A DNA stretch of 64,000 nucleotides from Patescibacteria group bacterium (GCA_023380935.1 JAMCST010000011.1:171952-235951); one strand, 5' to 3'; positions 27,973-35,565 are shown, counted from the stretch's first letter. Program-made: numbers and translations. Notes: generated by a model not told the origin, from the sequence alone.

Positions 27973-29679
27973 TCACGGCAACAAGTACATTAATAATCCA
28001 GGCGACCGCACCAGAGTCAGCAGATCGTTGACCGTTAGCCGGCCGTCCTGGTCAAAATCCAAAGGCAGCATCGGCCTGAACTTGATTTCGTTCTTGTCTT
28101 TTTTAAGCGCCACCAGCGTCTGCCGCGGTAGATAGTAAGGTTTAAGGATCACTAGGCGATATTTTTCGCCAAGAATAATGTTTTGGATCCGGTCGGTCTT
28201 CCCGCTTCCGTTTTTTACCGTTAAACCCTGGCGTTTGTAAACCAGTCTTTCCTCCTGGTCGAATATCTGCAGTTCAAAATCGCTGGCGTTGGTGGCCAGT
28301 TTGGGAAACAGTCCGACCCGATAGGCGATCGATGGCATTCCCATTACGTCGAACTTCCAGGTTTGGCTGCTGGTGATCTTTTTTCCCGACCGGCTCAGGA
28401 AAAACTCCACTCGCTGCTGCTTCATTAAACCGCTGGTCTTCAGATAGAGATTCACCAAGGTCTCCTGGTTGGGTTTAAGGTTAATCAGGTCGGAAAAAGA
28501 ATAGAGCGACTCGGGATAGCCGGCCAGACTCAGGTAATACCGCTGGTCTTTGTCCCAGATACCCTCGCCGAGATTTTTCACTTTGACCGAGAAATTGTAG
28601 ACCGAGTCGGTTACCAGCGCGGCGGGAAAGCTAAAGGACAATGTCCCTTTTTCGACGATTTCCGGCTCGCCCCTGACCTTGGCGATGGCCTGGACCGCGT
28701 AGTACTGCGGATAATAGCGGTGTTGCTCGTCTCCGTAACCGCTGGGCAACTTCCAGGAAAACCCCAAGAAGGGCGGTCCTTGATAGTCCAGGACAAACGG
28801 TGTTACCGCCACGACCCGGCTGTCTTTGTCCCAGACGCTGACGAATGCCTGTTGATAATCATCGGCGACAACGCTGCGGTTAAGACGGTCGCCGTCCCAG
28901 CCGGTCTCGCTGATAAACACCGGCGGATCGTTTCCCCGTCCCAGCTCCCGCCAGTACTCCAGCTCCCACTGGTAGCCCCGGATCGTGCGCCGACCGCTGT
29001 CCCACGGACTGCCGGAAAAAGCCGGATTGGGATAAGAATGCGACGCCAGACCATCAACGCGGTTCAGGTCGATCAGGTGGGAATCAACCATGCCCTGGAG
29101 AAAAGTCGCCGCGTCCTCGTGGTTGGGGGGCGACGCCGGCGCTGACAGGTCAAGACCGGCCAGCATCACGAAAAAGTCCGGACTGGTTTTCTTCAACGCG
29201 CCGATAAAACTGGCCGCCACCCGGGCATAATTGGATGCATCGGTCGCCCCACCCCATTCCTGGCCGTGATTGGGTTCGTTGAACAAAATAACGTAGCGGT
29301 TTTTCACTACCCAGTTCAGCCGGCCGAGAAAGTCGGCCCAGGCCTGGGCGTCTTCCGGTTTGGGCCGGCGCCACACTTCGCCTTCCGGCGCGGTGGCCAG
29401 CCGGACAATCGGAATCAGATGATAGTCGCGCAGCTGATCAAAAATCTCCTGCCATTTTTGCAGGCTGCGGTCGTTTTCCTGGATCACCAGGGTGACATAT
29501 CCCCAGTCGCCGCCGTTGGAGTTGACCAACTGGGCGGCAGCCTTAATTTCCTCATCGTGCGGCTGGGCCAGATGAATGCCAAATTTGTTATTGGGCAGCT
29601 TGAAATTATACTCGGCCGCTACCGGACGCGACCAGACCAAACCGACGCAAATTAATAGGACCAGCGCGGTTTTTTTCAC
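27973..29679 (-). CDS. secreted glycoside-hydrolase-like protein with dockerin-like tail
   Basis: A 568-residue exported protein: signal peptide (1-22, cleaved after VAA), a TIM-barrel region like clan GH-A (about 30-340) with likely acid/base Glu in LFNEPNHGQEW and nucleophile Glu in ISETGWDG, then two beta-sandwich regions, and a C-terminal DFDQDGRLTVNDLLTLV that matches one calcium-binding half of a dockerin/EF-hand motif. Substrate unknown; it could trim surface glycans. Starts at GTG, with TAAAAT 6 bases upstream. Confidence 0.75.
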   Translation of the reverse strand: MKKTALVLLICVGLVWSRPVAAEYNFKLPNNKFGIHLAQPHDEEIKAAAQLVNSNGGDWGYVTLVIQENDRSLQKWQEIFDQLRDYHLIPIVRLATAPEGEVWRRPKPEDAQAWADFLGRLNWVVKNRYVILFNEPNHGQEWGGATDASNYARVAASFIGALKKTSPDFFVMLAGLDLSAPASPPNHEDAATFLQGMVDSHLIDLNRVDGLASHSYPNPAFSGSPWDSGRRTIRGYQWELEYWRELGRGNDPPVFISETGWDGDRLNRSVVADDYQQAFVSVWDKDSRVVAVTPFVLDYQGPPFLGFSWKLPSGYGDEQHRYYPQYYAVQAIAKVRGEPEIVEKGTLSFSFPAALVTDSVYNFSVKVKNLGEGIWDKDQRYYLSLAGYPESLYSFSDLINLKPNQETLVNLYLKTSGLMKQQRVEFFLSRSGKKITSSQTWKFDVMGMPSIAYRVGLFPKLATNASDFELQIFDQEERLVYKRQGLTVKNGSGKTDRIQNIILGEKYRLVILKPYYLPRQTLVALKKDKNEIKFRPMLPLDFDQDGRLTVNDLLTLVRSPGLLMYLLP

Positions 29680-29730
29680 TGCTTTATTTTATCATTCTCC
29701 TCTCCCGGTTAGGGGGCGGACTGTCGGTAA

Positions 29731-30210
29731 TCACCGGGGACTGGAATAACACGTCACCGCTACTGCGGCCTGACGAAGCAACCGGATTCCGAGATCATCC
29801 TGATGGGAAAGACGGTAAATCACTTTGACAATCCCGGCGTTGATGATTTTTTTGGCGCACTGCAAACATGGAGCCATCGTCACATACATCACCGCACCAT
29901 GGGTGGAAACGCCGTGATAGGCAGACTGGATAATGGCGTTTTCCTCGGCGTGCAGGCAAATGCACAGATCTTTTCTTTCGTTAACGCGCAACCTCTGGTT
30001 TTCCCGGTCCAGGCAACGTTGGCAGCCGCCGTCGCAGCAATTTTTTATCCCGAACGGCGTACCGTTATATCCGGTGGCAATGATGTGTCGCCCCTGGACA
30101 ATCACCGCCCCCACCTGCAGCCGGATGCAGTTGGATCGTGTCCGTACCACTTCGGCCAAGTTAATGAAGTACTCGTCCCAACCCGGTCGTTTTAAGACTT
30201 TAAAATTCAT
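29731..30210 (-). CDS. dCMP deaminase family protein (ComEB-like)
   Basis: A 159-residue zinc-dependent cytidine/deoxycytidylate deaminase fold enzyme. The zinc site is complete: H87-A-E89 in CLHAEENAI and C115-x2-C118 in PCLQCAK. An extra Cys-rich loop (CCDGGCQRC, 58-66) matches dCMP deaminases that bind a second zinc. Product dUMP feeds thymidylate synthesis. Its start overlaps the stop of the PF04008 gene (ATGA), implying coupling. Confidence 0.92.
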   Translation of the reverse strand: MNFKVLKRPGWDEYFINLAEVVRTRSNCIRLQVGAVIVQGRHIIATGYNGTPFGIKNCCDGGCQRCLDRENQRLRVNERKDLCICLHAEENAIIQSAYHGVSTHGAVMYVTMAPCLQCAKKIINAGIVKVIYRLSHQDDLGIRLLRQAAVAVTCYSSPR

Positions 30211-30689
30211 AATTTGTATCCGATTTTCCTGACAAACTCCCGCCGGGCCTTCTTCATCCCGGCATTCTCCACTCCCAACGGCACCCCACCGTCAATTACT
30301 CCCATAATACCCCTACCCTGGTTTGTTTCCGCCACAATCACCTGGGTTGGATTGGCAGTCGCACAGTAAATATGAACGATCTCAGAAATATACTTAATCC
30401 GATTAAGAACATTGATAGGGAAGACGTTTTTCATAAAAATAAAAAGGGCGTGGCCTGCTCCGATTGATCTGGCGTTGTTCACCGCCAGCTTAACCATCTC
30501 GGAATCGGTTCCTTCGACACGGACCATCCGCGATCCTGAAGCTTCGCAAAAAGCTAAACCAAACTTAATTCCCGGAACCGCCTCAACCAAAACCTCATAC
30601 ACATCTTCCACGGTTTTGATGAAGTGTGATTGGGCCAGGATAAAATTGACATCGGCGGGTTTTTTGATCTGGACGATCTGGGTTTTCAT
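30207..30689 (-). CDS. PF04008 (adenosine-specific kinase family) protein
   Basis: A 160-residue single-domain protein of the family annotated adenosine-specific kinase (Ta0880 type). Recognisable blocks are ADVNFILAQSHFIKTVEDVYE, GIKFGLAFCEASGSRMVR, HALFIFMKNVFPINVLN and the glycine-rich GRGIMGVIDGG near the end. The biochemical role is weakly supported for the family. Pairing with a deoxycytidylate deaminase gene suggests nucleotide salvage. Confidence 0.88.
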   Translation of the reverse strand: MKTQIVQIKKPADVNFILAQSHFIKTVEDVYEVLVEAVPGIKFGLAFCEASGSRMVRVEGTDSEMVKLAVNNARSIGAGHALFIFMKNVFPINVLNRIKYISEIVHIYCATANPTQVIVAETNQGRGIMGVIDGGVPLGVENAGMKKARREFVRKIGYKL

Positions 30690-30753
30690 ATCTTGTTTGT
30701 ATTAGCACTATTTTATCACAGTTACAAATAAACGACCCGGTTACTGAATCTGC

Positions 30754-30762
30754 TGGTATAAT
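30754..30762 (+). promoter_or_regulatory. extended -10 of the tRNA-Pro-like locus
   Basis: TGGTATAAT (TATAAT 30757-30762) is a full extended -10 box. It predicts transcription from about 30769 through the whole tRNA-like region. No strong -35. Confidence 0.6.
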
Positions 30763-30796
30763 TACAACTGTCAACGGAGGACAGACGGTGAGAACG

Positions 30797-30922
30797 TACG
30801 CACCCTGCCCGCCGCTATCACGGGGATTGGCGCAGCAAGCTAGCGCGCACGCATGGGGTGCGTGAGGTCCCGGGGGCAGATCCCGGATCCCCGACAGCTT
30901 TGGCAGGCGGGTGGGGTGCGTA
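30797..30922 (+). repeat. 17-base inverted repeat enclosing a tRNA cloverleaf
   Basis: Bases 30797-30813 (TACGCACCCTGCCCGCC) can pair with 30906-30922 (GGCGGGTGGGGTGCGTA) over all 17 positions, with two central G-U pairs. The loop of this helix is the complete cloverleaf at 30821-30894. The 3' arm is itself part of a second tRNA-Pro-like 3' half, so the pairing competes with its acceptor helix. Confidence 0.75.
30821..30894 (+). tRNA. tRNA-Pro-like cloverleaf, anticodon GGG
   Basis: Seventy-four bases fold as a cloverleaf with every stem perfect: acceptor CGGGGAT/ATCCCCG, D stem GCGC/GCGC, anticodon stem CACGC/GCGTG and T stem CCGGG/CCCGG. The loop ATGGGGT gives anticodon GGG (reads CCC, proline) with G37, a TrmD target. 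However the tertiary-contact bases are abnormal: the D-loop AGCAAGCTA has no GG pair and the T-loop GGCAGAT lacks TTC. It encodes A then CAG, not CCA. It may be a functional divergent tRNA, a decoy-like RNA or a decaying copy with compensated stems. Confidence 0.6.
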
Positions 30923-30955
30923 AGGTCGGCGGTTCAAGTCCGCCCACCCCGACCA
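30912..30955 (+). other. tRNA-Pro 3'-half / acceptor-T-arm minihelix with encoded CCA
   Basis: This repeats the inner tRNA from the anticodon loop onward (TGGGGTGCGTAAGGTC against TGGGGTGCGTGAGGTC) and then has a fully canonical T-arm GGCGG-TTCAAGT-CCGCC, acceptor strand CACCCCG and ACCA. No matching full 5' half lies upstream. Alone it can form a minihelix: TGGGGTG (30912-30918) pairs with CACCCCG (30945-30951). The same bases can instead pair with 30797-30813. Whether it is a tRNA fragment, part of a longer RNA or a duplicated gene end is open. Confidence 0.55.
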
Positions 30956-30974
30956 AAAAAATACAGTTGTAGGA

Positions 30975-31244
30975 TTATTTGGCTTTGCGCCGCTGCAGGA
31001 TGGGATAAACGTACATCATCAGTCCAGTAACGGCCATAAGTACCAACGCCAACCCAAACCAAGGACTGAGCCGGTTGTGCAGATAGCGCATAAAACCCAG
31101 ATCGATAAAAGGCATCAGTCTCGCCGTGGCGTTCTGATATTTGAGAAACATCCCGCTCACTGCCATTACCAAACTCAGCAACGTAATCATCAATACTAAA
31201 ATACGATGAAGTTGCTTGGCTAGCAAATAATATCTAGTCATCAA
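30975..31244 (-). CDS. small two-helix membrane protein, possible b-heme binder
   Basis: An 89-residue protein with two membrane helices (about 15-34 and 61-81). A histidine lies near the membrane edge of each: H13 in KQLHRILVLM and H56 in RYLHNRLSPW. That spacing resembles two-helix units of PepSY-type or cytochrome b membrane proteins, where paired His bind heme. Its start overlaps the end of the cytochrome b5-domain gene by 11 bases, so the two are co-made. Heme binding is inferred from the pattern and the neighbour. Confidence 0.65.
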   Translation of the reverse strand: MMTRYYLLAKQLHRILVLMITLLSLVMAVSGMFLKYQNATARLMPFIDLGFMRYLHNRLSPWFGLALVLMAVTGLMMYVYPILQRRKAK

Positions 31245-31722
31245 ACAAATTCCTCCTTTCTGGCACCGACTGCGGTAGTTGATTGATTGTCTGTGGATTG
31301 ATCACGGTTGGCGCCGGCAGCGGGCCGTTCAGCGTCCCGACTTTCAACTGACTCAACATCTGGTCGGCGGCGGCCGAGTGACTCACGCCGCGCCCGCCTT
31401 TGGTCAAATAGGCCTGGGTTGCATCTTGGCCGCAATAAGGAATAATTTCTCCGGCACCACCGGGATGAAGCGACAGGAAATCGGTTACCTGGTAAACGTC
31501 ATTATTGACGATGATCCAGCAATCCTGGGGTTGGTTATGTTTTGCCACGATGCTCGCGGTTAAAACGCCCTGACTGCCTGAAGTTGGAGTACCCGACGGT
31601 ACGATTCCGGTTGGACCGGAAAGACTGAACTGCGGTTTTTGGTAACCCAGGCCGGAAAAAACCGTCAACGTCACCGCCGCCGCCAAACCCACCAGGCCGG
31701 CTTTCAGTTCTCGTTGCACCAT
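31234..31722 (-). CDS. exported cytochrome b5-domain protein
   Basis: A 162-residue protein with an N-terminal membrane anchor or signal (about 8-26), a Ser/Thr/Pro linker and a cytochrome b5 heme-binding domain (about 55-130). The signature HPGG is at 86-89; the second axial His is probably H115 in GRGVSHSA. DCWIIVNNDVYQVTDFLSLHPGGAGEI is classical b5 order. ATG 31722 follows TATAAT by 8 bases, so it outranks the GTG two codons earlier. It is likely an electron carrier on the outer face of the membrane. Confidence 0.87.
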   Translation of the reverse strand: MVQRELKAGLVGLAAAVTLTVFSGLGYQKPQFSLSGPTGIVPSGTPTSGSQGVLTASIVAKHNQPQDCWIIVNNDVYQVTDFLSLHPGGAGEIIPYCGQDATQAYLTKGGRGVSHSAAADQMLSQLKVGTLNGPLPAPTVINPQTINQLPQSVPERRNLFDD

Positions 31723-31767
31723 AAGCACTAATTATACTGGCGATTCTTAAGATTGGGAAAAGATGCG

Positions 31768-32778
31768 TCAACTAATGCGCAGCAGCCAATGATTGAGCAG
31801 GTCGGCCGAGGTCACCATGCCGATGATCTTTCCCGCCGTATTCCTTACGATCGCCACATAGACGTGGTTTCTATGCATCTTCAGTAGCAGTTCGTCCGGC
31901 TTGGTGGTGTCTTTGCAGTAGATTACCGGTCTGATCTTGCCCGATCGCGACAGCGATAGATGACCAGCGGCGCCGTTTTCGCGGCTGAAAATCTCACGTA
32001 CATGCATAAAACCGATAATATAATTCATGTCTTTTTTGTAGACCGGATAACGGTTGAAGTTATGATTTTTTTCCGTGATCACCTGACGCACCTTGGCAAA
32101 AGTCATATCGCCGGGAAAACCGACAATGTTTTTTTTGGTAATCAATACTTGTTTCAAACTCACCCGCTTTAAACGCATAACGTTGTCCATCAGGGCAAAT
32201 TCATTCAGACTGACCAGTTTCTTTTTAACGCTCTCCCGCAGGATGGTGCGAATTTCTCCGTAGGTATAATGGGAAGTCGTACTTTTGTTGCTGATTCCCA
32301 GCATTTTAATGATCCGGTCTACGGTCCGGTCGACGGCACGCACCAATGGGTAACTCAGTCTGAGAAAAAACGCCAGGGGTTTGATCAAAAACAGACTGTA
32401 GGCTTCCGGATCGCGGATCACAATCCCCTTGGGTACCAGTTCTCCAACCAGTACTTGCATCAGGGTAAGGATGATCAAGCTGAAAATCACGGTCAGGCTA
32501 CCGTGGGGCAGCCAGTTGTTAAAAAAACCGGCCACAATCTGTTCTCCCCACCACCCCAGACTGAGACTGACGACGGTATTGCCCAACTGGGTAATGATGA
32601 TGTAGTTCTGGAGATTTTCCAAAGCCCCTCTCACTAGCGCAGCATCGCGGTTGCCTTTGCGCGCCAACGTTTCGATCCGCGACCGGCGCACCGACACCAA
32701 AGCCATCTCCGCAGCTACAATCACCGCGTTTAACAGCATTAAGAAGACGATGATGAGAATATTTCCAACCGTTCCCAT
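31768..32778 (-). CDS. DUF21/CBS-domain membrane protein (CNNM/HlyC-CorC-like)
   Basis: A 336-residue protein with a DUF21 membrane domain (about 1-190, four helices; note EMALVSVRRSRIETLARKGN and the GELVPKGI motif) followed by a CBS pair (about 205-336). The C-terminal CorC_HlyC domain usual in 430-residue members is absent: the protein ends right after the second CBS motif. Family members are linked to Mg2+ or other ion transport; here the ion is unknown. It is flanked by the b5 and NUDIX genes on the same strand. Confidence 0.9.
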   Translation of the reverse strand: MGTVGNILIIVFLMLLNAVIVAAEMALVSVRRSRIETLARKGNRDAALVRGALENLQNYIIITQLGNTVVSLSLGWWGEQIVAGFFNNWLPHGSLTVIFSLIILTLMQVLVGELVPKGIVIRDPEAYSLFLIKPLAFFLRLSYPLVRAVDRTVDRIIKMLGISNKSTTSHYTYGEIRTILRESVKKKLVSLNEFALMDNVMRLKRVSLKQVLITKKNIVGFPGDMTFAKVRQVITEKNHNFNRYPVYKKDMNYIIGFMHVREIFSRENGAAGHLSLSRSGKIRPVIYCKDTTKPDELLLKMHRNHVYVAIVRNTAGKIIGMVTSADLLNHWLLRIS

Positions 32779-32809
32779 AATTTTCTATGACAATCATAGT
32801 CATAGTTTC

Positions 32810-33262
32810 TTAAAAATTCAAGGAAGAAAAGATGGACGCGTAGCGCTTCAGCGACAGACGCGCACCCGAGTGTAATGGCTTGGGCAGCCGTTTGAGTGGA
32901 AACCAGCCGATCTTAATCATTTTTTCCGGATCGTTGATCCTAACCTGACGGCGATCAACGCGCACCAAGAAGTTGTTAATCAGCCAATGGGTCGTCTTCC
33001 CCCGATCATGCCGCAACAGCGAATGAGCGGGAAACTGTCTTTCGATCTTTCCCCTCACCCCATATTCTTCTTGAATCTCGCGCAGCACTCCTGCCTCAGG
33101 AGTTTCGCCAAAACGCAACTGTCCGCCGCCAAAATCCCACCGTCCCTGTTCGTCACGACACTTGTCACTGCGCTGATGCAGTAGAAAATTTCCTTTACCG
33201 TCATGACAATAAAACACCGCGCTGATCCCAATGTAGTCGATACCCGCTCTCATCTGTGCCAT
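32810..33262 (-). CDS. NUDIX hydrolase
   Basis: A 150-residue pyrophosphohydrolase. The Nudix box is complete: G-x5-E-x7-REIQEEYG in GGGQLRFGETPEAGVLREIQEEYG. The substrate (oxidised nucleotide, nucleotide sugar or other) cannot be told. ATG 33262 is preferred because TATAAT ends 8 bases before it; the longer frame begins with TTG. Confidence 0.9.
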   Translation of the reverse strand: MAQMRAGIDYIGISAVFYCHDGKGNFLLHQRSDKCRDEQGRWDFGGGQLRFGETPEAGVLREIQEEYGVRGKIERQFPAHSLLRHDRGKTTHWLINNFLVRVDRRQVRINDPEKMIKIGWFPLKRLPKPLHSGARLSLKRYASIFSSLNF

Positions 33263-33318
33263 CGCCAATAATTATAGCTGATCGTCCCTGCCTGTGGAGG
33301 AGACTGCCTTTATTCTTC

Positions 33319-33348
33319 TTGACAAACCGAATCCCGGTCGGCTATACT
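33319..33348 (+). promoter_or_regulatory. promoter of the polymerase Y operon
   Basis: TTGACA (33319-33324), 18-base spacer, TATACT (33343-33348). A near-consensus promoter with a leader of about 28 bases to the first ATG at 33383. Confidence 0.65.
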
Positions 33349-33382
33349 GGTGAACGAAGGTTTACCAAATCTTATTTGACCC

Positions 33383-33640
33383 ATGCAAGAAACGATCAAC
33401 GAAACCGTCAGCGTGATTGCCTCTTACCAACGGGAAACCGGCCGGGTCATGCCCAGGAAAATCCGCTGGCGCGACCGCGATTACTTAATCAAACAATTGA
33501 CTTATTATCACCGCATCCGCGCCGGGCGTACCCTGTCACACGTTTTCCACGTCACCGACGGCCAGACCGACTTTCGCCTCCGGTTGAACTCGGACACCCT
33601 CGGTTGGACGCTGGAAGAAATCTGCGATGGTCAACCTTAA
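33383..33640 (+). CDS. small protein coupled to Y-family polymerase
   Basis: An 85-residue basic protein (blocks KIRWRDRDYLIKQLTYYHRIRAG and HVFHVTDGQTDFRLRLNS). The pattern of a basic first half and a short beta segment recalls DUF6504-type proteins found near Y-family polymerases in other bacteria; this likeness is by eye. Its end overlaps the polymerase start by 14 bases, so it is probably co-translated and may assist it. Confidence 0.7.
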   Translation: MQETINETVSVIASYQRETGRVMPRKIRWRDRDYLIKQLTYYHRIRAGRTLSHVFHVTDGQTDFRLRLNSDTLGWTLEEICDGQP

Positions 33641-34853
33641 CCGCGCCTCCCCCACCGTCATGTACGTCGACCTCAACTCCTGTTTTGCCATGGTGGAACA
33701 ACAGGCCAACTTCCATCTGCGGGGCAAACCGGTGGTAGTGGCGGCCTATACCTCGCCCGGCGGCTGTATCCTGGCGGCGTCAGTCGAGGCAAAGCGGATG
33801 GGAATCCGGACGGGTATGGCGGTCCGCGACGCCCGAGCCATCTCCCCAATCGTGATTGTGCGCGACCCGGACCCGGCGCTGATCCGTGACGTTCATAACA
33901 AATTCTACCGTATTTGTACGGATTACTCGCCGGTCGTCACCCCCAAATCTATTGATGAGGTGGCGATTGATTTTGCCGGCAGTCCGGCGCTTAACCGGGG
34001 ACTAGTGACGGTCGCCAAAGAGATCAAACTACGGCTGCGCCGGGAGATCGGCGACTGGATCTCTTGCAGCATCGGCATTGCCCCCAACCGTTTCCTGGCC
34101 AAACTGGCGGCGTCTCTGCACAAACCCGACGGCCTCAGTGTCATTGACCATACTAATCTGGAAAAAATCTACGGGCAGATTGATCTAACCGATCTCAACG
34201 GCATCAGTACCGCCTACCAAGACCGCCTTAACGCCCACGGCATCTTTACCCCGGCCCGGTTTCTTCAGGCTTCGGCATCGTTTCTAACGCAGGCGGTCTT
34301 TGCCAGCGTTGTCGGTGACCATTGGTACTGGCGGTTACGCGGTTTTGAGGTGGATGCCGGAGACTGGACCCGCAAAAGTTACGGTCAGGACTTTGCCCTG
34401 GGCAAAAAAACCGGTGACCGCGAGGAACTGTCACGTTATCTGCTCAAATTATGTGAAAAGTTGGGGCGGCGGATGCGCCACGCCGGCCAGGCGGCCACGG
34501 GATTGCGCCTTCACTTAATTTACGCTGACCGAACCGCCTGGCAACGTGGCCAAAAATTCACCCAGCCGCTTTACTCGACCCAAGAGATTTTTACTAAGGC
34601 AAGCTGGATATTTGATCAACAACCGGGGAAAAAAACCGTGGCCAAACTGTCGGTCAGCTGTTACGCCCTGCTGCCCCACCGGTCTCCCCAGCCCGGTCTG
34701 TTTCCCGACCCAATGGCCGAAAAATCCCAACGACTAAGCGCGGCGCTGGACAAAATCAACGACCGTTATGGCGAATACACCATTGCGCCGGCGCTGATGA
34801 TGCAAATGGACAACTATGTGCGTGACCGGATTGCCTTCGGCGCGGTCCGGTAG
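33627..34853 (+). CDS. Y-family DNA polymerase (DinB/UmuC type)
   Basis: A 408-residue translesion polymerase. The palm has VMYVDLNSCFAMVEQQ (first catalytic Asp at 15), PVVVAAYTSPGGCILAAS, and SIDEVAIDFAG with the second acidic pair; the segment SCSIGIAPNRFLAKLAASLHKPDG follows, and the thumb and little-finger domains run to about 370. No obvious C-terminal clamp-binding motif. Made with the 85-residue protein upstream. The strand contrasts with its minus-strand surroundings. It copies damaged DNA at the cost of errors. Confidence 0.92.
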   Translation: MVNLNRASPTVMYVDLNSCFAMVEQQANFHLRGKPVVVAAYTSPGGCILAASVEAKRMGIRTGMAVRDARAISPIVIVRDPDPALIRDVHNKFYRICTDYSPVVTPKSIDEVAIDFAGSPALNRGLVTVAKEIKLRLRREIGDWISCSIGIAPNRFLAKLAASLHKPDGLSVIDHTNLEKIYGQIDLTDLNGISTAYQDRLNAHGIFTPARFLQASASFLTQAVFASVVGDHWYWRLRGFEVDAGDWTRKSYGQDFALGKKTGDREELSRYLLKLCEKLGRRMRHAGQAATGLRLHLIYADRTAWQRGQKFTQPLYSTQEIFTKASWIFDQQPGKKTVAKLSVSCYALLPHRSPQPGLFPDPMAEKSQRLSAALDKINDRYGEYTIAPALMMQMDNYVRDRIAFGAVR

Positions 34854-34877
34854 TTGGATAAACGAAAACAGAAACGA

Positions 34878-34883
34878 TATAAT
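34878..34883 (+). promoter_or_regulatory. -10 box of the 118-residue Cys-rich protein gene
   Basis: TATAAT ending 6 bases before ATG 34890; predicted leaderless transcript. Confidence 0.55.
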
Positions 34884-34889
34884 TAAATC

Positions 34890-35246
34890 ATGGGGGTGGT
34901 TAAAGAAGTGTTGATCAATGTTTTTGTCGTCGTTCTCTTCGCCTTCGGACTACGTTGGTATTTTAAGTTGATCTACTATCCATCCCAACCGCGCGATTAC
35001 TATAACTACGTTCTTAAGGAACAAAGTGGCGACGCCGTTGCCACCAACAGCGCGGTGATTGTCAACGACGATCCGCCGGCCGGTGGTTGCCGCGCCAGTT
35101 GTTCCGGTCACGGCGAGACCATTAGCTGCCAAATCTATTCCCAAAAATATAACTACTGCAAGATTAAATGCTACGGCTATCTGTACGACAGCTGCCGCTC
35201 TCCCCAACCCTGGGGCAAGTTATGGTTCGAACTGCTACGTCAGTAA
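34890..35246 (+). CDS. membrane-anchored Cys-rich small protein
   Basis: An unrecognised 118-residue protein. One N-terminal helix (about 5-28) is followed by a 90-residue outer part with seven Cys (GGCRASCSGHG, SCQIYS, YCKIKCYGY, DSCRS), which suggests disulfides or metal binding. A TATAAT box lies 6 bases before the ATG. No family assigned. Confidence 0.65.
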   Translation: MGVVKEVLINVFVVVLFAFGLRWYFKLIYYPSQPRDYYNYVLKEQSGDAVATNSAVIVNDDPPAGGCRASCSGHGETISCQIYSQKYNYCKIKCYGYLYDSCRSPQPWGKLWFELLRQ

Positions 35247-35286
35247 TATAATCTCTACGCAAAAAATAAACCAGGGGGATCCGATT

Positions 35287-35308
35287 GCAAAAACGGGGGG
35301 GTTTTTGC
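35287..35308. terminator. hairpin with G6 loop, possible terminator
   Basis: GCAAAAAC - GGGGGG - GTTTTTGC is a perfect 8-base stem closing a six-G loop. It lies 40 bases after the 34890 gene and directly before the next gene's TATGAT box. It may end the upstream transcript; the T-run is inside the stem rather than after it, so it is not a typical terminator. Confidence 0.4.
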
Positions 35309-35322
35309 TATGATGTGGACGC

Positions 35323-35562
35323 ATGGAAACTTATCGCTGTCGTCATCTTGATGAACAAACTGGACAATGCCGGTTGGCTAGACAAATGGTCGACGCTGAC
35401 CAAATAGGGCGTGATAATTTCCCAACCTTGACAGTTGAATTGCAAGCGATGTTAATCAACAACCGTCCTGTCTGGGTTTGCCAAGGAAAAATTCATCCAA
35501 GACAATATCCACCAGACACCTGCAGTCGTTTTTCTCCCGTCCTTAGTAGCGACCGACGCTAA
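35323..35562 (+). CDS. small Cys-containing protein, unknown
   Basis: A 79-residue protein with four Cys (C6, C16, C53, C67) in the order RCRHLDEQTGQCRL ... WVCQGK ... DTCSRF. The spacing could bind zinc or an iron-sulfur cluster. A TATGAT box (extended, preceded by TGC) lies 8 bases before the ATG, supporting a real gene. No family recognised. Confidence 0.6.
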   Translation: METYRCRHLDEQTGQCRLARQMVDADQIGRDNFPTLTVELQAMLINNRPVWVCQGKIHPRQYPPDTCSRFSPVLSSDRR

Positions 35563-35565
35563 GCG

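Noticed and set aside
30769..30955. tmRNA, RNase P RNA, 6S RNA or T-box for the tRNA-like locus
   Set aside because: No tmRNA tag frame or GGGG...G-U identity, no RNase P core motifs and no T-box sequence seen. No plus-strand gene follows for nearly 2.4 kb, so a riboswitch is unlikely.
30821..30955. A tRNA-Pro gene interrupted by an intron of about 58 bases
   Set aside because: Joining the inner 5' half to the downstream 3' half leaves two acceptor mismatches (A-A, T-C) and one anticodon-stem mismatch, while the inner cloverleaf alone pairs perfectly. The segment is also too short for a group I intron.
33256..33738. A 160-codon plus-strand frame across the start of the polymerase operon
   Set aside because: It overlaps both the 85-residue gene and the polymerase in another frame, and its Pro/Arg-rich product has no pattern.
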